Shown here: positions 27,709 to 36,408 of the stretch, piece by piece
Position numbering within the stretch: position 1 is the first letter of the stretch
Layout: every line of letters starts with the position of its first letter
Assembly: GCF_005887555.1 (NCBI RefSeq)
Contig: NZ_VCIA01000001.1
Location: 3,532,950 to 3,596,949, forward strand
From: Lentibacillus cibarius
Lineage (GTDB): Bacteria; Bacillota; Bacilli; Bacillales; Amphibacillaceae
Direction: 5' to 3'
Length of the DNA: 64,000 nucleotides
The notes under the pieces: generated by a model
Seen by the model: only the letters and a program-made list of their open reading frames with translations
Told to the model about the DNA's origin: nothing
Database searches by the model: none
Translations under genes and position numbers: made by a program

Positions 27709-27737
27709 AAAGCCTTTACTTTATCAGTAAAGGCTTT
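27709..27737. terminator. Terminator after the 26-residue membrane protein gene
   Basis: An 11-bp perfect stem, AAAGCCTTTAC/GTAAAGGCTTT, with a 7-base loop. It begins 5 bases after the stop codon of the small minus-strand gene. Confidence 0.75.
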
Positions 27738-27742
27738 AACCA

Positions 27743-27823
27743 TTAGTCACTAGCTATTTCTGCTGCGATGATAAAACCAAAAGAACCTGTAAGAATGATA
27801 CCGAAGACAATAACCGGAAACAT
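27743..27823 (-). CDS. 26-residue single-span membrane microprotein
   Basis: ATG at 27823, stop TAA at 27743-27745. The protein begins MFPVIVFGIILTGSFGF and ends IIAAEIASD: one hydrophobic helix with a short acidic tail. Support comes from an AAAAGGGGTTG ribosome site at normal spacing, a TATAAT about 35 bases upstream, and a dedicated terminator just after the stop. It resembles small membrane subunits or regulators, but I recognise no family. Confidence 0.7.
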   Translation of the reverse strand: MFPVIVFGIILTGSFGFIIAAEIASD

Positions 27824-27839
27824 AATATCAACCCCTTTT

Positions 27840-27870
27840 CCTATCCTATAGTTTCATTATACTGGATAGG
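27840..27870 (-). promoter_or_regulatory. Promoter and operator-like palindrome of the microprotein gene
   Basis: A perfect -10 (TATAAT on the minus strand, 27856-27861) sits inside a 7-bp perfect inverted repeat, CCTATCC (27840-27846) and GGATAGG (27864-27870). The symmetry around the -10 suggests a repressor site. The -35 is weak. Confidence 0.5.
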
Positions 27871-27989
27871 TGGTCGATCTGACGACTTAATGTTTGACGA
27901 TTTCATGATAATTCCCTGTTAAAATAAAATATTTCCCGGGCAACCGCATAAATCAGCACATTTTTCACAGTGTAGCATTGGTTTATGAC

Positions 27990-28018
27990 GAAAAAACACG
28001 CATTAAGGGAAAATGTGT
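27990..28018 (-). terminator. Terminator of the thyA-to-yozE operon
   Basis: On the minus strand, ACACATT pairs imperfectly with AATGCGTGT and is followed by TTTTTT. It lies directly after the YozE-like stop. The stem has a two-base bulge. Confidence 0.5.
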
Positions 28019-28234
28019 CTAATCAGTTTTCTGATAAGTTTCCCAAAGGTCATCAAAGACAACTAACGCATTCGAGAAAGGACTGTTCCATTCCAAATAG
28101 TTGCTAATCTCGTGGTAGTCTGTAGACTGCTTCGGAAAATCATGGTCAAAGAAAATCCAATTAGCCAGTCTACTTTTATCGTCCGGTTCCTTTTTCCCTC
28201 TATAAGTTAGTACATAATGATAAAACGAACGCAT
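28019..28234 (-). CDS. yozE: YozE family protein
   Basis: A 71-residue protein with the YozE/UPF0346 pattern: SFYHYVLTYRG at the start, FDHDFPKQSTDYHEISNYLE in the middle, and VVFDDLWETYQ at the end. The fold is a small SAM-like helical bundle. Function is unknown. It is the last gene of the minus-strand thyA-dfrA-mobA-tatAAC operon, 18 bases after tatC, with CGGAGGTG upstream. Confidence 0.88.
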   Translation of the reverse strand: MRSFYHYVLTYRGKKEPDDKSRLANWIFFDHDFPKQSTDYHEISNYLEWNSPFSNALVVFDDLWETYQKTD

Positions 28235-28252
28235 GGTACACCTCCGAGATGT

Positions 28253-29011
28253 CTAACTATCTTCATTCATAAACTCCTGATGTTTTTTTAACTTTTTTCG
28301 GTATACTGTTTGAGACAGCAAAATACTGATTTCATATAAAACAACTAACGGAACGGCCACAACTAGCTGCAACATAAAATCAGGCGGTGTGATCAGCGCA
28401 CCAATAATAACAAGAATTAAATAGGCGTACTTTCTTGATTTCCGCATGAAAGCCGGTGTAATAATTCCTAGACGTGTAAGGAACATGGCAATAATGGGAA
28501 TTTCGAAAAAAAAGGCAAATGGAATAACAATCCGGAATAAAAGTTTGAAATAACGATCATATGTAAAAATCTCAACGAACATGTCATTATTTAATGAAAG
28601 CAAAAACGGAACAATTAGTTCAACAAAAATGGTATAGCCGAATACGATGCCAATAAGAAATAGAACGAAAATAACCGGCACATACAATAGTGTCACCTTT
28701 CGCTCAGGCTTTGTCAGTCCGGGTTTTATGAAGAGCCAGATTTGCAGGCACAAAATCGGCAATGTTCCAACAATGGCAATCAATCCCGCAAGTGTAATAT
28801 AGACAGATATTAAATCGGTTAGACCAGTAACACTCAATGTAAAGGGTAAATCAGCAGCAATAAAATCATAAATTTCTTCTACATAAACGAACCCCGCTGC
28901 AAAAAATAAAATAAAGAATACTGCTGTGACAATTAGTCGATTCCGTAACTCGGATAGATGCCCTACTACATTCATTTCTTTTTCATTGTCAAATTGCTGC
29001 TCATCAGCCAT
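28253..29011 (-). CDS. tatC: Twin-arginine translocase subunit TatC
   Basis: A 252-residue membrane protein with six predicted helices. TatC is the receptor for twin-arginine signal peptides of folded, often cofactor-bearing, exported proteins. The cytoplasmic N-terminus has the conserved MNVVGHLSELRNRL. The conserved loop FFEIPIIAMFLTRLGII and the terminal ALITPPD segment are present. It follows two tatA genes and mobA, which fits a cofactor/export operon. Confidence 0.95.
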   Translation of the reverse strand: MADEQQFDNEKEMNVVGHLSELRNRLIVTAVFFILFFAAGFVYVEEIYDFIAADLPFTLSVTGLTDLISVYITLAGLIAIVGTLPILCLQIWLFIKPGLTKPERKVTLLYVPVIFVLFLIGIVFGYTIFVELIVPFLLSLNNDMFVEIFTYDRYFKLLFRIVIPFAFFFEIPIIAMFLTRLGIITPAFMRKSRKYAYLILVIIGALITPPDFMLQLVVAVPLVVLYEISILLSQTVYRKKLKKHQEFMNEDS

Positions 29012-29079
29012 TTGTTCACGCTCCTAGTGGTACACATAAAAGAAGATGTAAGGTTACCCCTACACCCTTGCCGCTTCGA

Positions 29080-29271
29080 TTATTTATTCGATGTATGATC
29101 ATCATTACTGGAATCATCATCTGATACAATGCCTTTAGTAGCACTTTTAAATTCCTTTAATGAACTACCAAACGCTTTACCGATTTCCGGAAGCTTGGAC
29201 GGACCGAAAACAATCAAAGCAATAATTAGAATTAAAATTAATCCTGGAATACCGATACTACCTAACCCCAT
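29080..29271 (-). CDS. tatA: Twin-arginine translocase subunit TatA, copy nearest tatC
   Basis: About 63 residues: one N-terminal membrane helix ([16 protein letters not shown]), the hinge [12 protein letters not shown], an amphipathic helix, and an acidic tail. It is most like TatAd of B. subtilis. The frame opens GTG-ATG-ATG-ATG. The third ATG, eight bases behind GGAG, was chosen. It is separated by nine bases from a near-identical tatA upstream. Confidence 0.9.
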   Translation of the reverse strand: MGLGSIGIPGLILILIIALIVFGPSKLPEIGKAFGSSLKEFKSATKGIVSDDDSSNDDHTSNK

Positions 29272-29289
29272 CATCATCACTCCGCATTA

Positions 29290-29499
29290 TTATTTATTTT
29301 TATTATCATTAACAATCTTCTTGACTTCATTAACCTCATCTTTAATATCACTGGTTGAATCCTGGGCTGAGTTCTTAAATTCCTTTAATGTATGACCTGC
29401 CGCTTTTCCTATCTCGGGCAATTTTTTTGGACCGAAAACCACCAATGCAATAACCAGAATGAGAATAAGTCCTGGAAATCCAATGCTACCTAATCCCAT
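29290..29499 (-). CDS. tatA: Twin-arginine translocase subunit TatA, first copy
   Basis: About 69 residues with helix [16 protein letters not shown], hinge [12 protein letters not shown] and a charged tail. The first 30 residues are nearly identical to the neighbouring tatA, but the tails differ. This indicates an old tandem duplication under different constraint at the C-terminus. Four ATG codons in a row open the frame behind AGAAGAGG. The last was taken as the start, though the third is equally possible. Confidence 0.9.
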   Translation of the reverse strand: MGLGSIGFPGLILILVIALVVFGPKKLPEIGKAAGHTLKEFKNSAQDSTSDIKDEVNEVKKIVNDNKNK

Positions 29500-29596
29500 C
29501 ATCATCATCCTCTTCTATATATAATTTGTTTTCAAGAGGCTAACCTTCTACTAATTCCTAAGATAAGTGTAACACGTCTAACAACCGCCGCACAAC

Positions 29597-30181
29597 TTAT
29601 AAATGCTTTGCTTTTTCATATTGGTGTGGATAGTTCATGTTAAAAAAATGTTTCAATAATAAATAATCATCGATACCTTCATAGTTTGATACATATCGCA
29701 CATTTATATGTTCAAACAATGTTCGCACTTTTCGTTGATCTTTTTCTAATAGGTTTTCAACTTCAGGCAAGACTCGTTTTTGGTATATGCCTGAAAGAGG
29801 GTGCATTTTCTCATTATATACCGGGATTACCGCGTCATGATCATAGCTGTCCATGGCATCTAGAAGCAAGCGGTAGACTTTCCTGTTAATAAGTGGCGTA
29901 TCGCACGCAGCAAATGCACATATATCGTTGCTGGAATGATATAAACCCGCTTCGATACCTGCCAATGGGCCTTTATGTTTGTACCTGTCACAATAGATAT
30001 CTGTCCCCAAAAAAGCGTAAGGCGCTGGGTCATTCGAAATGACAGCCCTGTAATGGCAGAAGTGACTTAGTTCATCATTAATATGAGCGATGGCAGGCTT
30101 GCCATTAATTCCCAATAATGATTTATTTGTCCCCATCCGTGATGATTGCCCGCCTGCAAGAATTATTCCACTGATTTGCAT
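29597..30181 (-). CDS. mobA: Molybdenum cofactor guanylyltransferase MobA
   Basis: A 194-residue enzyme that joins GMP to molybdopterin to form the MGD cofactor required by NarG. The GTP-binding motif is GIILAGGQSSRMGTNKSLL (about residues 4-22). CDTPLINRKVYRLLLDAM carries the metal-binding aspartate. The start is ATG 30181 behind GTGAGGTTG. It lies eight bases after dfrA. The link to tatAAC and thyA-dfrA suggests a combined cofactor and export operon. Confidence 0.92.
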   Translation of the reverse strand: MQISGIILAGGQSSRMGTNKSLLGINGKPAIAHINDELSHFCHYRAVISNDPAPYAFLGTDIYCDRYKHKGPLAGIEAGLYHSSNDICAFAACDTPLINRKVYRLLLDAMDSYDHDAVIPVYNEKMHPLSGIYQKRVLPEVENLLEKDQRKVRTLFEHINVRYVSNYEGIDDYLLLKHFFNMNYPHQYEKAKHL

Positions 30182-30189
30182 AGTCAACC

Positions 30190-30681
30190 TCACCGAGCCC
30201 GATCATACTGGAGGAAGTAATAGGTATAAGGGTTTTTATCATTTTGTTCTCCCCTCTTCCTTGATGTTAGCTGCCAGTCTTCTTCATTAAAGGAAGGAAA
30301 ATATGTATCCCCCTTAAACGTTTCATCAATTCGTGTAATGTACATACGGTCGGCATGGGGAAGAAGCTGCCGAAAGATATCCGCACCGCCGATGACGAAT
30401 ATTTCTGCATCTGAATGCCGGCGATTCCATTCAAGAACTGCATCGATGTCATGAACTACTTCAATTCCTTCCGGGAAGCCTGTTTGTTTACGTGTGATAA
30501 CAACATTTGTACGATTTGGTAAAGGCTTACCAATTGCCTCAAACGTCTTCCGCCCCATGAAAATAGTGTTGCCCGTCGTCTTTTGTTTGAAAAATTTTAA
30601 GTCGTTCGGTAGATACCACGGCAAGTCATTTTGGTATCCAATTACCTGATTCTGATCCATGGCCACCAGTAGTGAAATCAT
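30190..30681 (-). CDS. dfrA: Dihydrofolate reductase
   Basis: A 163-residue chromosomal-type DHFR that regenerates tetrahydrofolate after thymidylate synthesis. Family motifs are MDQNQVIGYQNDLPWYLPND (about residues 8-27, with catalytic aspartate), FMGRKTFEAIGKPLPNR, and EIFVIGGADIFRQLLPHAD. An AGAAGGAGG site precedes the ATG. It follows thyA by 47 bases, the classic coupling. Confidence 0.95.
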   Translation of the reverse strand: MISLLVAMDQNQVIGYQNDLPWYLPNDLKFFKQKTTGNTIFMGRKTFEAIGKPLPNRTNVVITRKQTGFPEGIEVVHDIDAVLEWNRRHSDAEIFVIGGADIFRQLLPHADRMYITRIDETFKGDTYFPSFNEEDWQLTSRKRGEQNDKNPYTYYFLQYDRAR

Positions 30682-30728
30682 CTGTTAAAACCTCCTTCTA
30701 AATTTGGTTTAAGTTTCTCACTCGATTT

Positions 30729-31685
30729 TTATACCGCTATCGGCGCTTTAATGGCTGGGTGCGGGTGATACCCCTTAAGTTCAAAATCTGACATATCAAA
30801 ATCAAAGACAGAATCCTTATCCTTGTTGATTTCCAGTGATGGCAATGCCCGTATATCGCGCCCTAGCTGTGTTTTCACCTGTTCTACATGGTTCGTGTAA
30901 ATGTGCGCATCTCCTAACGTATGAACGAATTCGCCAGCCTGAAAGCCGCATTCATGTGCAATTAAATGCGTCAGTAGTGCATAGCTTGCTATATTAAAAG
31001 GTACACCCAAAAACATATCAGCACTACGCTGGTACAATTGACATGAAAGTTTTCCTTCCGCTACATAAAATTGAAACAACGTATGACATGGTGCAAGTGC
31101 CATATTCGGTATGTCTTCGGGATTCCATGCCGTTACAATGTGTCTGCGTGAATCGGGATTGTTGCGGATGGAATCGACTGTTTCCTTCAGTTGATCAATC
31201 GTTTCATCGCGGGATGTTTTCCAGGCGCGCCACTGTTTTCCGTAAACGTCCCCTAAGTCTCCATATTTTTCCGCAAATGACTGATCGTGCAGAATGCGCT
31301 CCTTAAAGCGGTTCATTTGCTTCTGGTACGTTTCACGAAAAGCTGCATCCTGCTGACTTCGTTTACCGAAATTCGTCATATCGGGGCCATCATACGCGTC
31401 GCTTTCCACCCATTTTTTAAATGCCCATTCGTTCCAGATATTATTGTTATGCTGCAGTAAATAGCGGATGTTTGTATCCCCTTTAATAAACCAGAGAAGT
31501 TCACTTGCAACCAAACGAAACGGTACTTTTTTCGTCGTCAAAAGCGGAAATCCTTCGCTCAGATCAAACCGCATCTGTTGACCGAAAACAGAATATGTTC
31601 CTGTGTTCGTCCTGTCTGCTTTTTTTATTCCGTTTTCAAGTATGTATTTACATAAATCTAGATAACCACGTTCACCGATTAACAT
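30729..31685 (-). CDS. thyA: Thymidylate synthase ThyA
   Basis: A 318-residue thymidylate synthase of the longer ThyA form, with an insertion around residues 90-150 as in staphylococci. It converts dUMP to dTMP using methylene-THF. The catalytic cysteine is in [13 protein letters not shown]. The dUMP-binding [10 protein letters not shown] and [18 protein letters not shown] are intact. The start is ATG 31685 behind GGGAGGG. The frame is open to 31766 but without a ribosome site. Confidence 0.95.
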   Translation of the reverse strand: MLIGERGYLDLCKYILENGIKKADRTNTGTYSVFGQQMRFDLSEGFPLLTTKKVPFRLVASELLWFIKGDTNIRYLLQHNNNIWNEWAFKKWVESDAYDGPDMTNFGKRSQQDAAFRETYQKQMNRFKERILHDQSFAEKYGDLGDVYGKQWRAWKTSRDETIDQLKETVDSIRNNPDSRRHIVTAWNPEDIPNMALAPCHTLFQFYVAEGKLSCQLYQRSADMFLGVPFNIASYALLTHLIAHECGFQAGEFVHTLGDAHIYTNHVEQVKTQLGRDIRALPSLEINKDKDSVFDFDMSDFELKGYHPHPAIKAPIAV

Positions 31686-31850
31686 GTTATACCCTCCCAT
31701 CATAATCCGTTTATAAAGCTTATCCTCATCATTATACCATAATAATAGAACACAGTATTGTAACACAATCGTTAACCCGCTATGCGCATATAGCTAATTA
31801 CCATTACATAAATCTCTTAAAAGCAGTCACACATGAAAGGGGATATTCGC

Positions 31851-32852
31851 ATGCTGAATGGTACAATCCAATATGTGGTTAAACAAACCATTATATATAG
31901 CTATGTGCTAAGTCAGCCGTTTGCAGTATACGTTGATGCATATCCTGCACTCCAAGATGAACAGTTGTTCAAAGCTGAACAACTAGTGTCCGGACAACAC
32001 GGTGAGGCTGTTCGGACTATGCAGCATAAATGGAACCATTTGTCCTATTTCGATGAAGCGATTGATGGAGAATATCGTATACTTACCGAACATGCACTAA
32101 AAAAATTCCAAAAGGATTACCAGATTACGATTACTAGCAAAACCAATCTAAAAACTTTGCAAACAATTGTTGATAAAGAGAACAAACGATATAAGGAACA
32201 ATTAAAAGATATGTCTGATACCATTCATCCGGAAATGAACCATAGTGATGTCACAATTGTCCAGCGCGCACTAAAGCATCTTGATTACTATGAAGGTGAA
32301 GTTGACGGTATCTATGGAATACGCACACAAAAAGCCCTGGAGGCAGCAGAAGAAAAACTTGGTATGCAGCTGGTCGATGATAATGCCTTGGAAAAACTGC
32401 ACGAACAAAAACAGGCAACGTATAGCCGTCAGGTTGCCCAAAAGTCAGCATCTGAAGCGGATCAGGAAATGAAGAAAATAAAGGTTAGCAGTACATCCCA
32501 TTCCGGTGCTGTTGAATCTGCATACGCACAAATAGGAACACCTTATGACTGGGGTGGAGAGTCACCATCAGGTTTTGATTGTAGTGGTTTTATTCAATAC
32601 ATTTTTCAAATGGAAAACATCAAGCTTCCTCGGACGGTCAGTGAAACGTGGAACTCCACCGTTCCCGTCGGCAAACCCTCCGTCGGGGATCTTGTGTTTT
32701 TTGAAACATATAAACCAGGCCCGTCCCACATGGGGATATATGTTGGCGATGAAAAATTCATTCATGCTGGAGAATCACGGGGTGTTGAAATCAGCAAGCT
32801 AGAAGATTCTTATTGGAAACAGCGCTATTTAGGGGCTAGAAGTGTACAATAA
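31851..32852 (+). CDS. Peptidoglycan hydrolase: two PG-binding domains plus NlpC/P60
   Basis: A 333-residue cell-wall protein. A hydrophobic N-terminus (about residues 1-35) may serve as a signal sequence. Two PG_binding_1 repeats follow: VSGQHGEAVRTMQHKWNHL to LKKFQKDY, and DVTIVQRALKHLDYYEGEVD. A linker leads to a C-terminal NlpC/P60 endopeptidase. The catalytic cysteine is in SGFDCSGFIQYIF and the histidine in GPSHMGIYVG. It resembles DL-endopeptidases that cut D-Glu-diaminopimelate bonds. The start is ATG 31851 behind AAAGGGG. Another ATG at 31833 lacks a site. Confidence 0.87.
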   Translation: MLNGTIQYVVKQTIIYSYVLSQPFAVYVDAYPALQDEQLFKAEQLVSGQHGEAVRTMQHKWNHLSYFDEAIDGEYRILTEHALKKFQKDYQITITSKTNLKTLQTIVDKENKRYKEQLKDMSDTIHPEMNHSDVTIVQRALKHLDYYEGEVDGIYGIRTQKALEAAEEKLGMQLVDDNALEKLHEQKQATYSRQVAQKSASEADQEMKKIKVSSTSHSGAVESAYAQIGTPYDWGGESPSGFDCSGFIQYIFQMENIKLPRTVSETWNSTVPVGKPSVGDLVFFETYKPGPSHMGIYVGDEKFIHAGESRGVEISKLEDSYWKQRYLGARSVQ

Positions 32853-32901
32853 GTTCGATAGATACCAATAATACAACCTTAGTGTTGTACGTATTTAGAT
32901 C

Positions 32902-32937
32902 TATTCGAGCAAAAAGGAGGCACTTTTTGCTCGAATA
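32902..32937 (+). terminator. Strong hairpin after the NlpC/P60 gene
   Basis: A 15-bp perfect stem (32902-32916 with 32923-32937) with a 6-base loop, followed by CTTTTAA. It lies between converging genes and is presumably a terminator in both directions. Confidence 0.75.
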
Positions 32938-32987
32938 CTTTTAACGGAAATCCCGTTTAACGGTTTGAGAGGGATGTAGCATTTAAC

Positions 32988-33587
32988 CTATTGCCACTCC
33001 TGCAAAAACTGTTGTAAATACATCTCCATAAACTGATGCCGGTGTACAGCAATTTCTTTTGCAGTTTCTGTATTCATCGTATCTTTCAGTGTTAATAATT
33101 TATCATAAAAATGTTGTATCGATGTGTTCCTCTGTCTGGCATCATCGTCGTGCCAAAGCAATTGTCCATTCGACCCGCCATAAGCGAACGTTCGAGCAAT
33201 ACCTACTGCTCCAATCGCATCCAGCCGGTCAGCATCCTGAACGATTTTCCCTTCCAGTGTCTCTGGAATGCGTCCTTTATGAAAAGCTATATCATCTATT
33301 GCCCTTATAACACGGTCAACCTGACAATGTGTACAGCTGATCTTATGCAGGAACACTTCCATTTCCTTGATTGCCAGGGTACTGTCTGTAAATAACTTTG
33401 GATCACCAATATCATGTACCCAAGCAGCAGTTTCACATATAAATGGATTGGCTTGTTCGTTGCTCGCAATTTTCTTCGCCATCCGGGCGACTCGCTTCAT
33501 ATGGAAAAAGTCATGCCCGCTTGCATCGTCGCTGAATATGTTGTAAATATAGTTGCGTATCGCCACTAGTTGACTGTCATTGTCCAT
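32988..33587 (-). CDS. ypgQ: HD-domain phosphohydrolase YpgQ
   Basis: A 199-residue HD hydrolase. Metal ligands are in GHDFFHMKRVARM (H), AAWVHDIGDPK (HD pair) and IVQDADRLDAIGAVGIART (D). The family acts on nucleotides. B. subtilis YpgQ is described as a metal-dependent (deoxy)nucleoside triphosphate pyrophosphohydrolase. The start overlaps the fhs stop as TAATG, so it is translated together with formate-THF ligase. Confidence 0.9.
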   Translation of the reverse strand: MDNDSQLVAIRNYIYNIFSDDASGHDFFHMKRVARMAKKIASNEQANPFICETAAWVHDIGDPKLFTDSTLAIKEMEVFLHKISCTHCQVDRVIRAIDDIAFHKGRIPETLEGKIVQDADRLDAIGAVGIARTFAYGGSNGQLLWHDDDARQRNTSIQHFYDKLLTLKDTMNTETAKEIAVHRHQFMEMYLQQFLQEWQ

Positions 33588-35257
33588 TAAAACAATCCTT
33601 TTATCTTTCCATCTTTGTCGACATCCATGTTCAATGCAGCAGGTTTTTCCGGCAAACCAGGCATTGTCATCATATTACCGGTCAGCACAACGATAAAACC
33701 TGCACCGATAGATGGCCGTAGTTCTCTGATAGTAACGGTGAAATTTTCCGGACGCCCGATTAATGCAGGGTCATCTGACAGGGAATACTGTGTTTTTGCC
33801 ATACATACCGGAAGATTCCCCCACCCCTGTTCTTCATAAAAGGCAAGCTGTTTTTTTGCTTGGGCGGATAACTCAATGTCATTAGCACCGTATACGTTTT
33901 GGGCCACTTTACGTATCTTGGTTTCAAGGCGTTCATCGGTGCCATAGACATACTGAATTTTTTCTTCGGAACCCTCAGCAATAGCAATAACTTTTTCGGC
34001 AAGGTCAATCCCACCTAATCCGCCATTTGCATAAACATCCGTTAGCGCTACGTCGGCATCACGGGATTCACACCATGACTTAACAAAGTTGATTTCCGCA
34101 TCCGTATCTGTCGGGAATTTATTAATGGCCACTACAAAAGGAAGTCCAAACGAATCAATTGTTTCCATATGCTTCTTCAGATTTTCCATACCTGCTTTTA
34201 GCGCCTGCACATTTTCTTCTTTCAGATTGTCACGATTAAGCCCGCCGTGCATTTTCAAGGCACGAACTGTCGCAACAATAACAACGGCACTAGTATTGAT
34301 GTTACCGGCACGAGACTTGATGTCAAGAAATTTTTCCGCGCCTAAGTCAGCACCAAAGCCGGCCTCGGTTACTGCATAATCCCCTAATTTTGCTGCGGTT
34401 TTAGTTGCCATGATGCTGTTACAGCCATGTGCAATATTGGCGAATGGACCTCCGTGAATAATGGCTGGTGTATTTTCGGTCGTCTGGACCAGGTTTGGTT
34501 TAAGAGCATCTTTAAGTAATAGTGTAAGCGCACCCTCAATTTCCAGATCTTTCACTGTAACAGGTTCTTCATTATACGTGTAGCCGATAACAATGTTTGC
34601 AATTCGTTCTTTCAGATTTTTAAGGCTCGTAGCCAAACATAGAATGGCCATAATTTCAGATGCTACTGTTATATTAAAACCATCTTCTCTAGGAACACCA
34701 CGTGAAGGACCACCAAGCCCGACAACAATCTGTCGTAACGCTCGGTCATTCATGTCCATAACCCGTTTCCACTCTACCCGACGTGGATCGATTTGCAGTT
34801 TGTTTCCCCGATGTATATGGTTGTCAATCATTGCAGCCAATGCATTGTTTGCCGTTGTGATGGCATGGAGATCACCTGTGAAGTGTAAATTAATGTCCTC
34901 CATCGGCAAGACTTGAGCGTATCCTCCGCCTGCTGCTCCACCTTTTAATCCCATAACAGGTCCGAGCGATGGTTCGCGCAGGGCAATTAGTGCCTTTTTG
35001 CCAAGTTTTGCAAGTGCTTGTCCAAGTCCAACAGTTACTGTCGATTTTCCTTCCCCGGCAGGTGTTGGATTGATGGACGTAACCAGTACTACTTTCCCAT
35101 CTGGTCGATCACGCAATTTATCCATCAGACCATTTGAAAGTTTGGCCTTCGTGTGCCCATATGGTTCCCAATCATCTTTTGTCAGACCTAATTCATTGGT
35201 TATCCCCTCAATAGGTTCCAGTGTGGCTTCCTGTGCTATCTCAATATCTGTTTTCAT
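33587..35257 (-). CDS. fhs: Formate-tetrahydrofolate ligase
   Basis: A 556-residue enzyme that makes 10-formyl-THF from formate, ATP and THF for purine and fMet synthesis. The P-loop is [19 protein letters not shown] near residue 65. [19 protein letters not shown] and [15 protein letters not shown] are family signatures. Full length and intact. GGAAGGAG precedes the ATG. B. subtilis lacks this gene while many other bacilli have it. Confidence 0.96.
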   Translation of the reverse strand: MKTDIEIAQEATLEPIEGITNELGLTKDDWEPYGHTKAKLSNGLMDKLRDRPDGKVVLVTSINPTPAGEGKSTVTVGLGQALAKLGKKALIALREPSLGPVMGLKGGAAGGGYAQVLPMEDINLHFTGDLHAITTANNALAAMIDNHIHRGNKLQIDPRRVEWKRVMDMNDRALRQIVVGLGGPSRGVPREDGFNITVASEIMAILCLATSLKNLKERIANIVIGYTYNEEPVTVKDLEIEGALTLLLKDALKPNLVQTTENTPAIIHGGPFANIAHGCNSIMATKTAAKLGDYAVTEAGFGADLGAEKFLDIKSRAGNINTSAVVIVATVRALKMHGGLNRDNLKEENVQALKAGMENLKKHMETIDSFGLPFVVAINKFPTDTDAEINFVKSWCESRDADVALTDVYANGGLGGIDLAEKVIAIAEGSEEKIQYVYGTDERLETKIRKVAQNVYGANDIELSAQAKKQLAFYEEQGWGNLPVCMAKTQYSLSDDPALIGRPENFTVTIRELRPSIGAGFIVVLTGNMMTMPGLPEKPAALNMDVDKDGKIKGLF

Positions 35258-35379
35258 TGTGGGTGCTCCTTCCCCTATTTATTATTTCCAGTGTAACGTA
35301 TTAATACATTTTTTTGTATAAGAACGCTTTCACTTTTTTACTGTTATATGTATAAAATCATATAAAGTAGGGTAAATTC

Positions 35380-35408
35380 TTGACTGAGGGTCTAAAATAA
35401 GCTATATT
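35380..35408 (+). promoter_or_regulatory. Promoter of the cold-shock gene and leader RNA
   Basis: TTGACT, 17-base spacer, TATATT: a close match to the sigma-A consensus. Transcription would begin near 35415, leaving a leader of about 160 bases before the cspD ATG. The rest of the 318-base gap holds the fhs ribosome site and the leader RNA. Confidence 0.7.
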
Positions 35409-35414
35409 AGACAC

Positions 35415-35510
35415 AAGCAATGAAGATGAATGGAATCATGAAGGACAGGCAGCTTCTAAGGAAGTGGATGTAGCAAGTGATCCATTACTTCTCTGGAAAG
35501 CTGCTTTTTT
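35415..35510 (+). ncRNA. Structured leader or small RNA upstream of cspD
   Basis: Starting from the promoter above, the transcript forms a long hairpin. GCAGCTT (35449-35455) pairs with AAGCTGC (35498-35504), and GAAGTGGAT pairs with ATCCA...CTTC inside. T6 (35505-35510) follows directly. This is an intrinsic terminator about 65 bases before the cspD ATG. It implies either attenuation of cspD or a separate RNA of about 95 bases. No Rfam family was recognised. Confidence 0.55.
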
Positions 35511-35575
35511 GCAATTCATTTATCTGATTTGTATTAACACGTTTTACGTGAAAGGTTTTAGGAGGAAATTTACAA

Positions 35576-35776
35576 ATGGAAAACGGCGTAGTAAAATGGT
35601 TTAACGCAGAAAAAGGCTATGGCTTCATTCAAGTGGAAGAAGGAAATGATGTATTCGTACATTATTCCGCCATTCAGGAAGAAGGTTTTAAAACACTGGA
35701 AGAAGGCCAAAACGTTACATTCGATATCGTAGAAGGCGACCGTGGCCCACAGGCTGCAAACGTAGTAAAACAATAA
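35576..35776 (+). CDS. cspD: Cold-shock protein, CspD-like
   Basis: A 66-residue single cold-shock domain, a beta-barrel RNA chaperone. The RNA-binding motifs are KGYGFIQV (RNP1, about residues 13-20) and VFVHYSAI (RNP2, about 26-33). AGGAGGAAA precedes the ATG. The long structured leader fits the usual post-transcriptional control of csp genes. Confidence 0.95.
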   Translation: MENGVVKWFNAEKGYGFIQVEEGNDVFVHYSAIQEEGFKTLEEGQNVTFDIVEGDRGPQAANVVKQ

Positions 35777-35797
35777 CGTTCATGAAACCATATATAG

Positions 35798-35830
35798 AAA
35801 AGCGGCAGTCTTGCGGATTGCCGCTTTTTT
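35798..35830 (+). terminator. Terminator of cspD
   Basis: AAAAGCGGCA pairs with TGCCGCTTTT across an 11-base loop, followed by a further T-run. Confidence 0.88.
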
Positions 35831-35858
35831 CGCGTTAAGAATGTATAAAGTCGAAAGT

Positions 35859-35899
35859 AACAAAAGAGGGCTAGCAATATATGCTAGCCCTCTTTTGTT
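35859..35899 (-). terminator. Terminator of the bpsA-bpsB operon
   Basis: An 18-bp perfect stem (35859-35876 with 35882-35899) with a 5-base loop, overlapping the stop codon of bpsB. The minus-strand arm ends TTTTGTT. Confidence 0.88.
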
Positions 35900-36408
35900 C
35901 AAGTTGCTCTGGTTAATGCCTTTTCTTCCCGTGGTATGCGTACTTTTAGTAATAATATATGAAGAAACGGGAAAATAACGGCGGTCAATTGGGCACCAAG
36001 TAGAAGCGGAATCAGAAACAATTCAGCTGCAACAATAATATAGTTTGGATGTTTTACATATCTGTAGGGTCCTTTTTTAATGACAGTTACCCTTGGCAGC
36101 ACAATGATTTTCGTATTCCAAAATCTTCCTAACGTATGGATGCACCATACTCTTCCAATCTGCAGTAACAAGAATAACAACAGTAAAAAATAATTAGGCT
36201 GTATATATGACTGTGTATTTAAAGATGCTTCAGTTATTACTGATGCAAAAAAACAGCAGTGCAAAAACACAAATAACTTGTAATGTTTTTCTCCTTTCTC
36301 AACGCCTCCCACGCTCTTCATCCATTTTTCATTCTTTCTTGCAATATATAATTCACCAAGCCGCTGGGCGATAATCGCCATAATAAAAATCCACATCCAA
36401 GTAGTCAT
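35899..36408 (-). CDS. bpsB: Isoprenylcysteine methyltransferase-like O-methyltransferase (YpbQ/BpsB)
   Basis: A 169-residue membrane methyltransferase with four or five helices. The SAM-binding C-terminus has GPYRYVKHPNYIIVAAEL, typical of the ICMT family. In B. subtilis the partner of the type III polyketide synthase methylates alkylpyrones. The start (ATG 36408) overlaps the bpsA stop as ATGA and lies eight bases behind GGAG. An upstream in-frame GTG is too near the site to be used. Confidence 0.88.
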   Translation of the reverse strand: MTTWMWIFIMAIIAQRLGELYIARKNEKWMKSVGGVEKGEKHYKLFVFLHCCFFASVITEASLNTQSYIQPNYFLLLLFLLLQIGRVWCIHTLGRFWNTKIIVLPRVTVIKKGPYRYVKHPNYIIVAAELFLIPLLLGAQLTAVIFPFLHILLLKVRIPREEKALTRAT

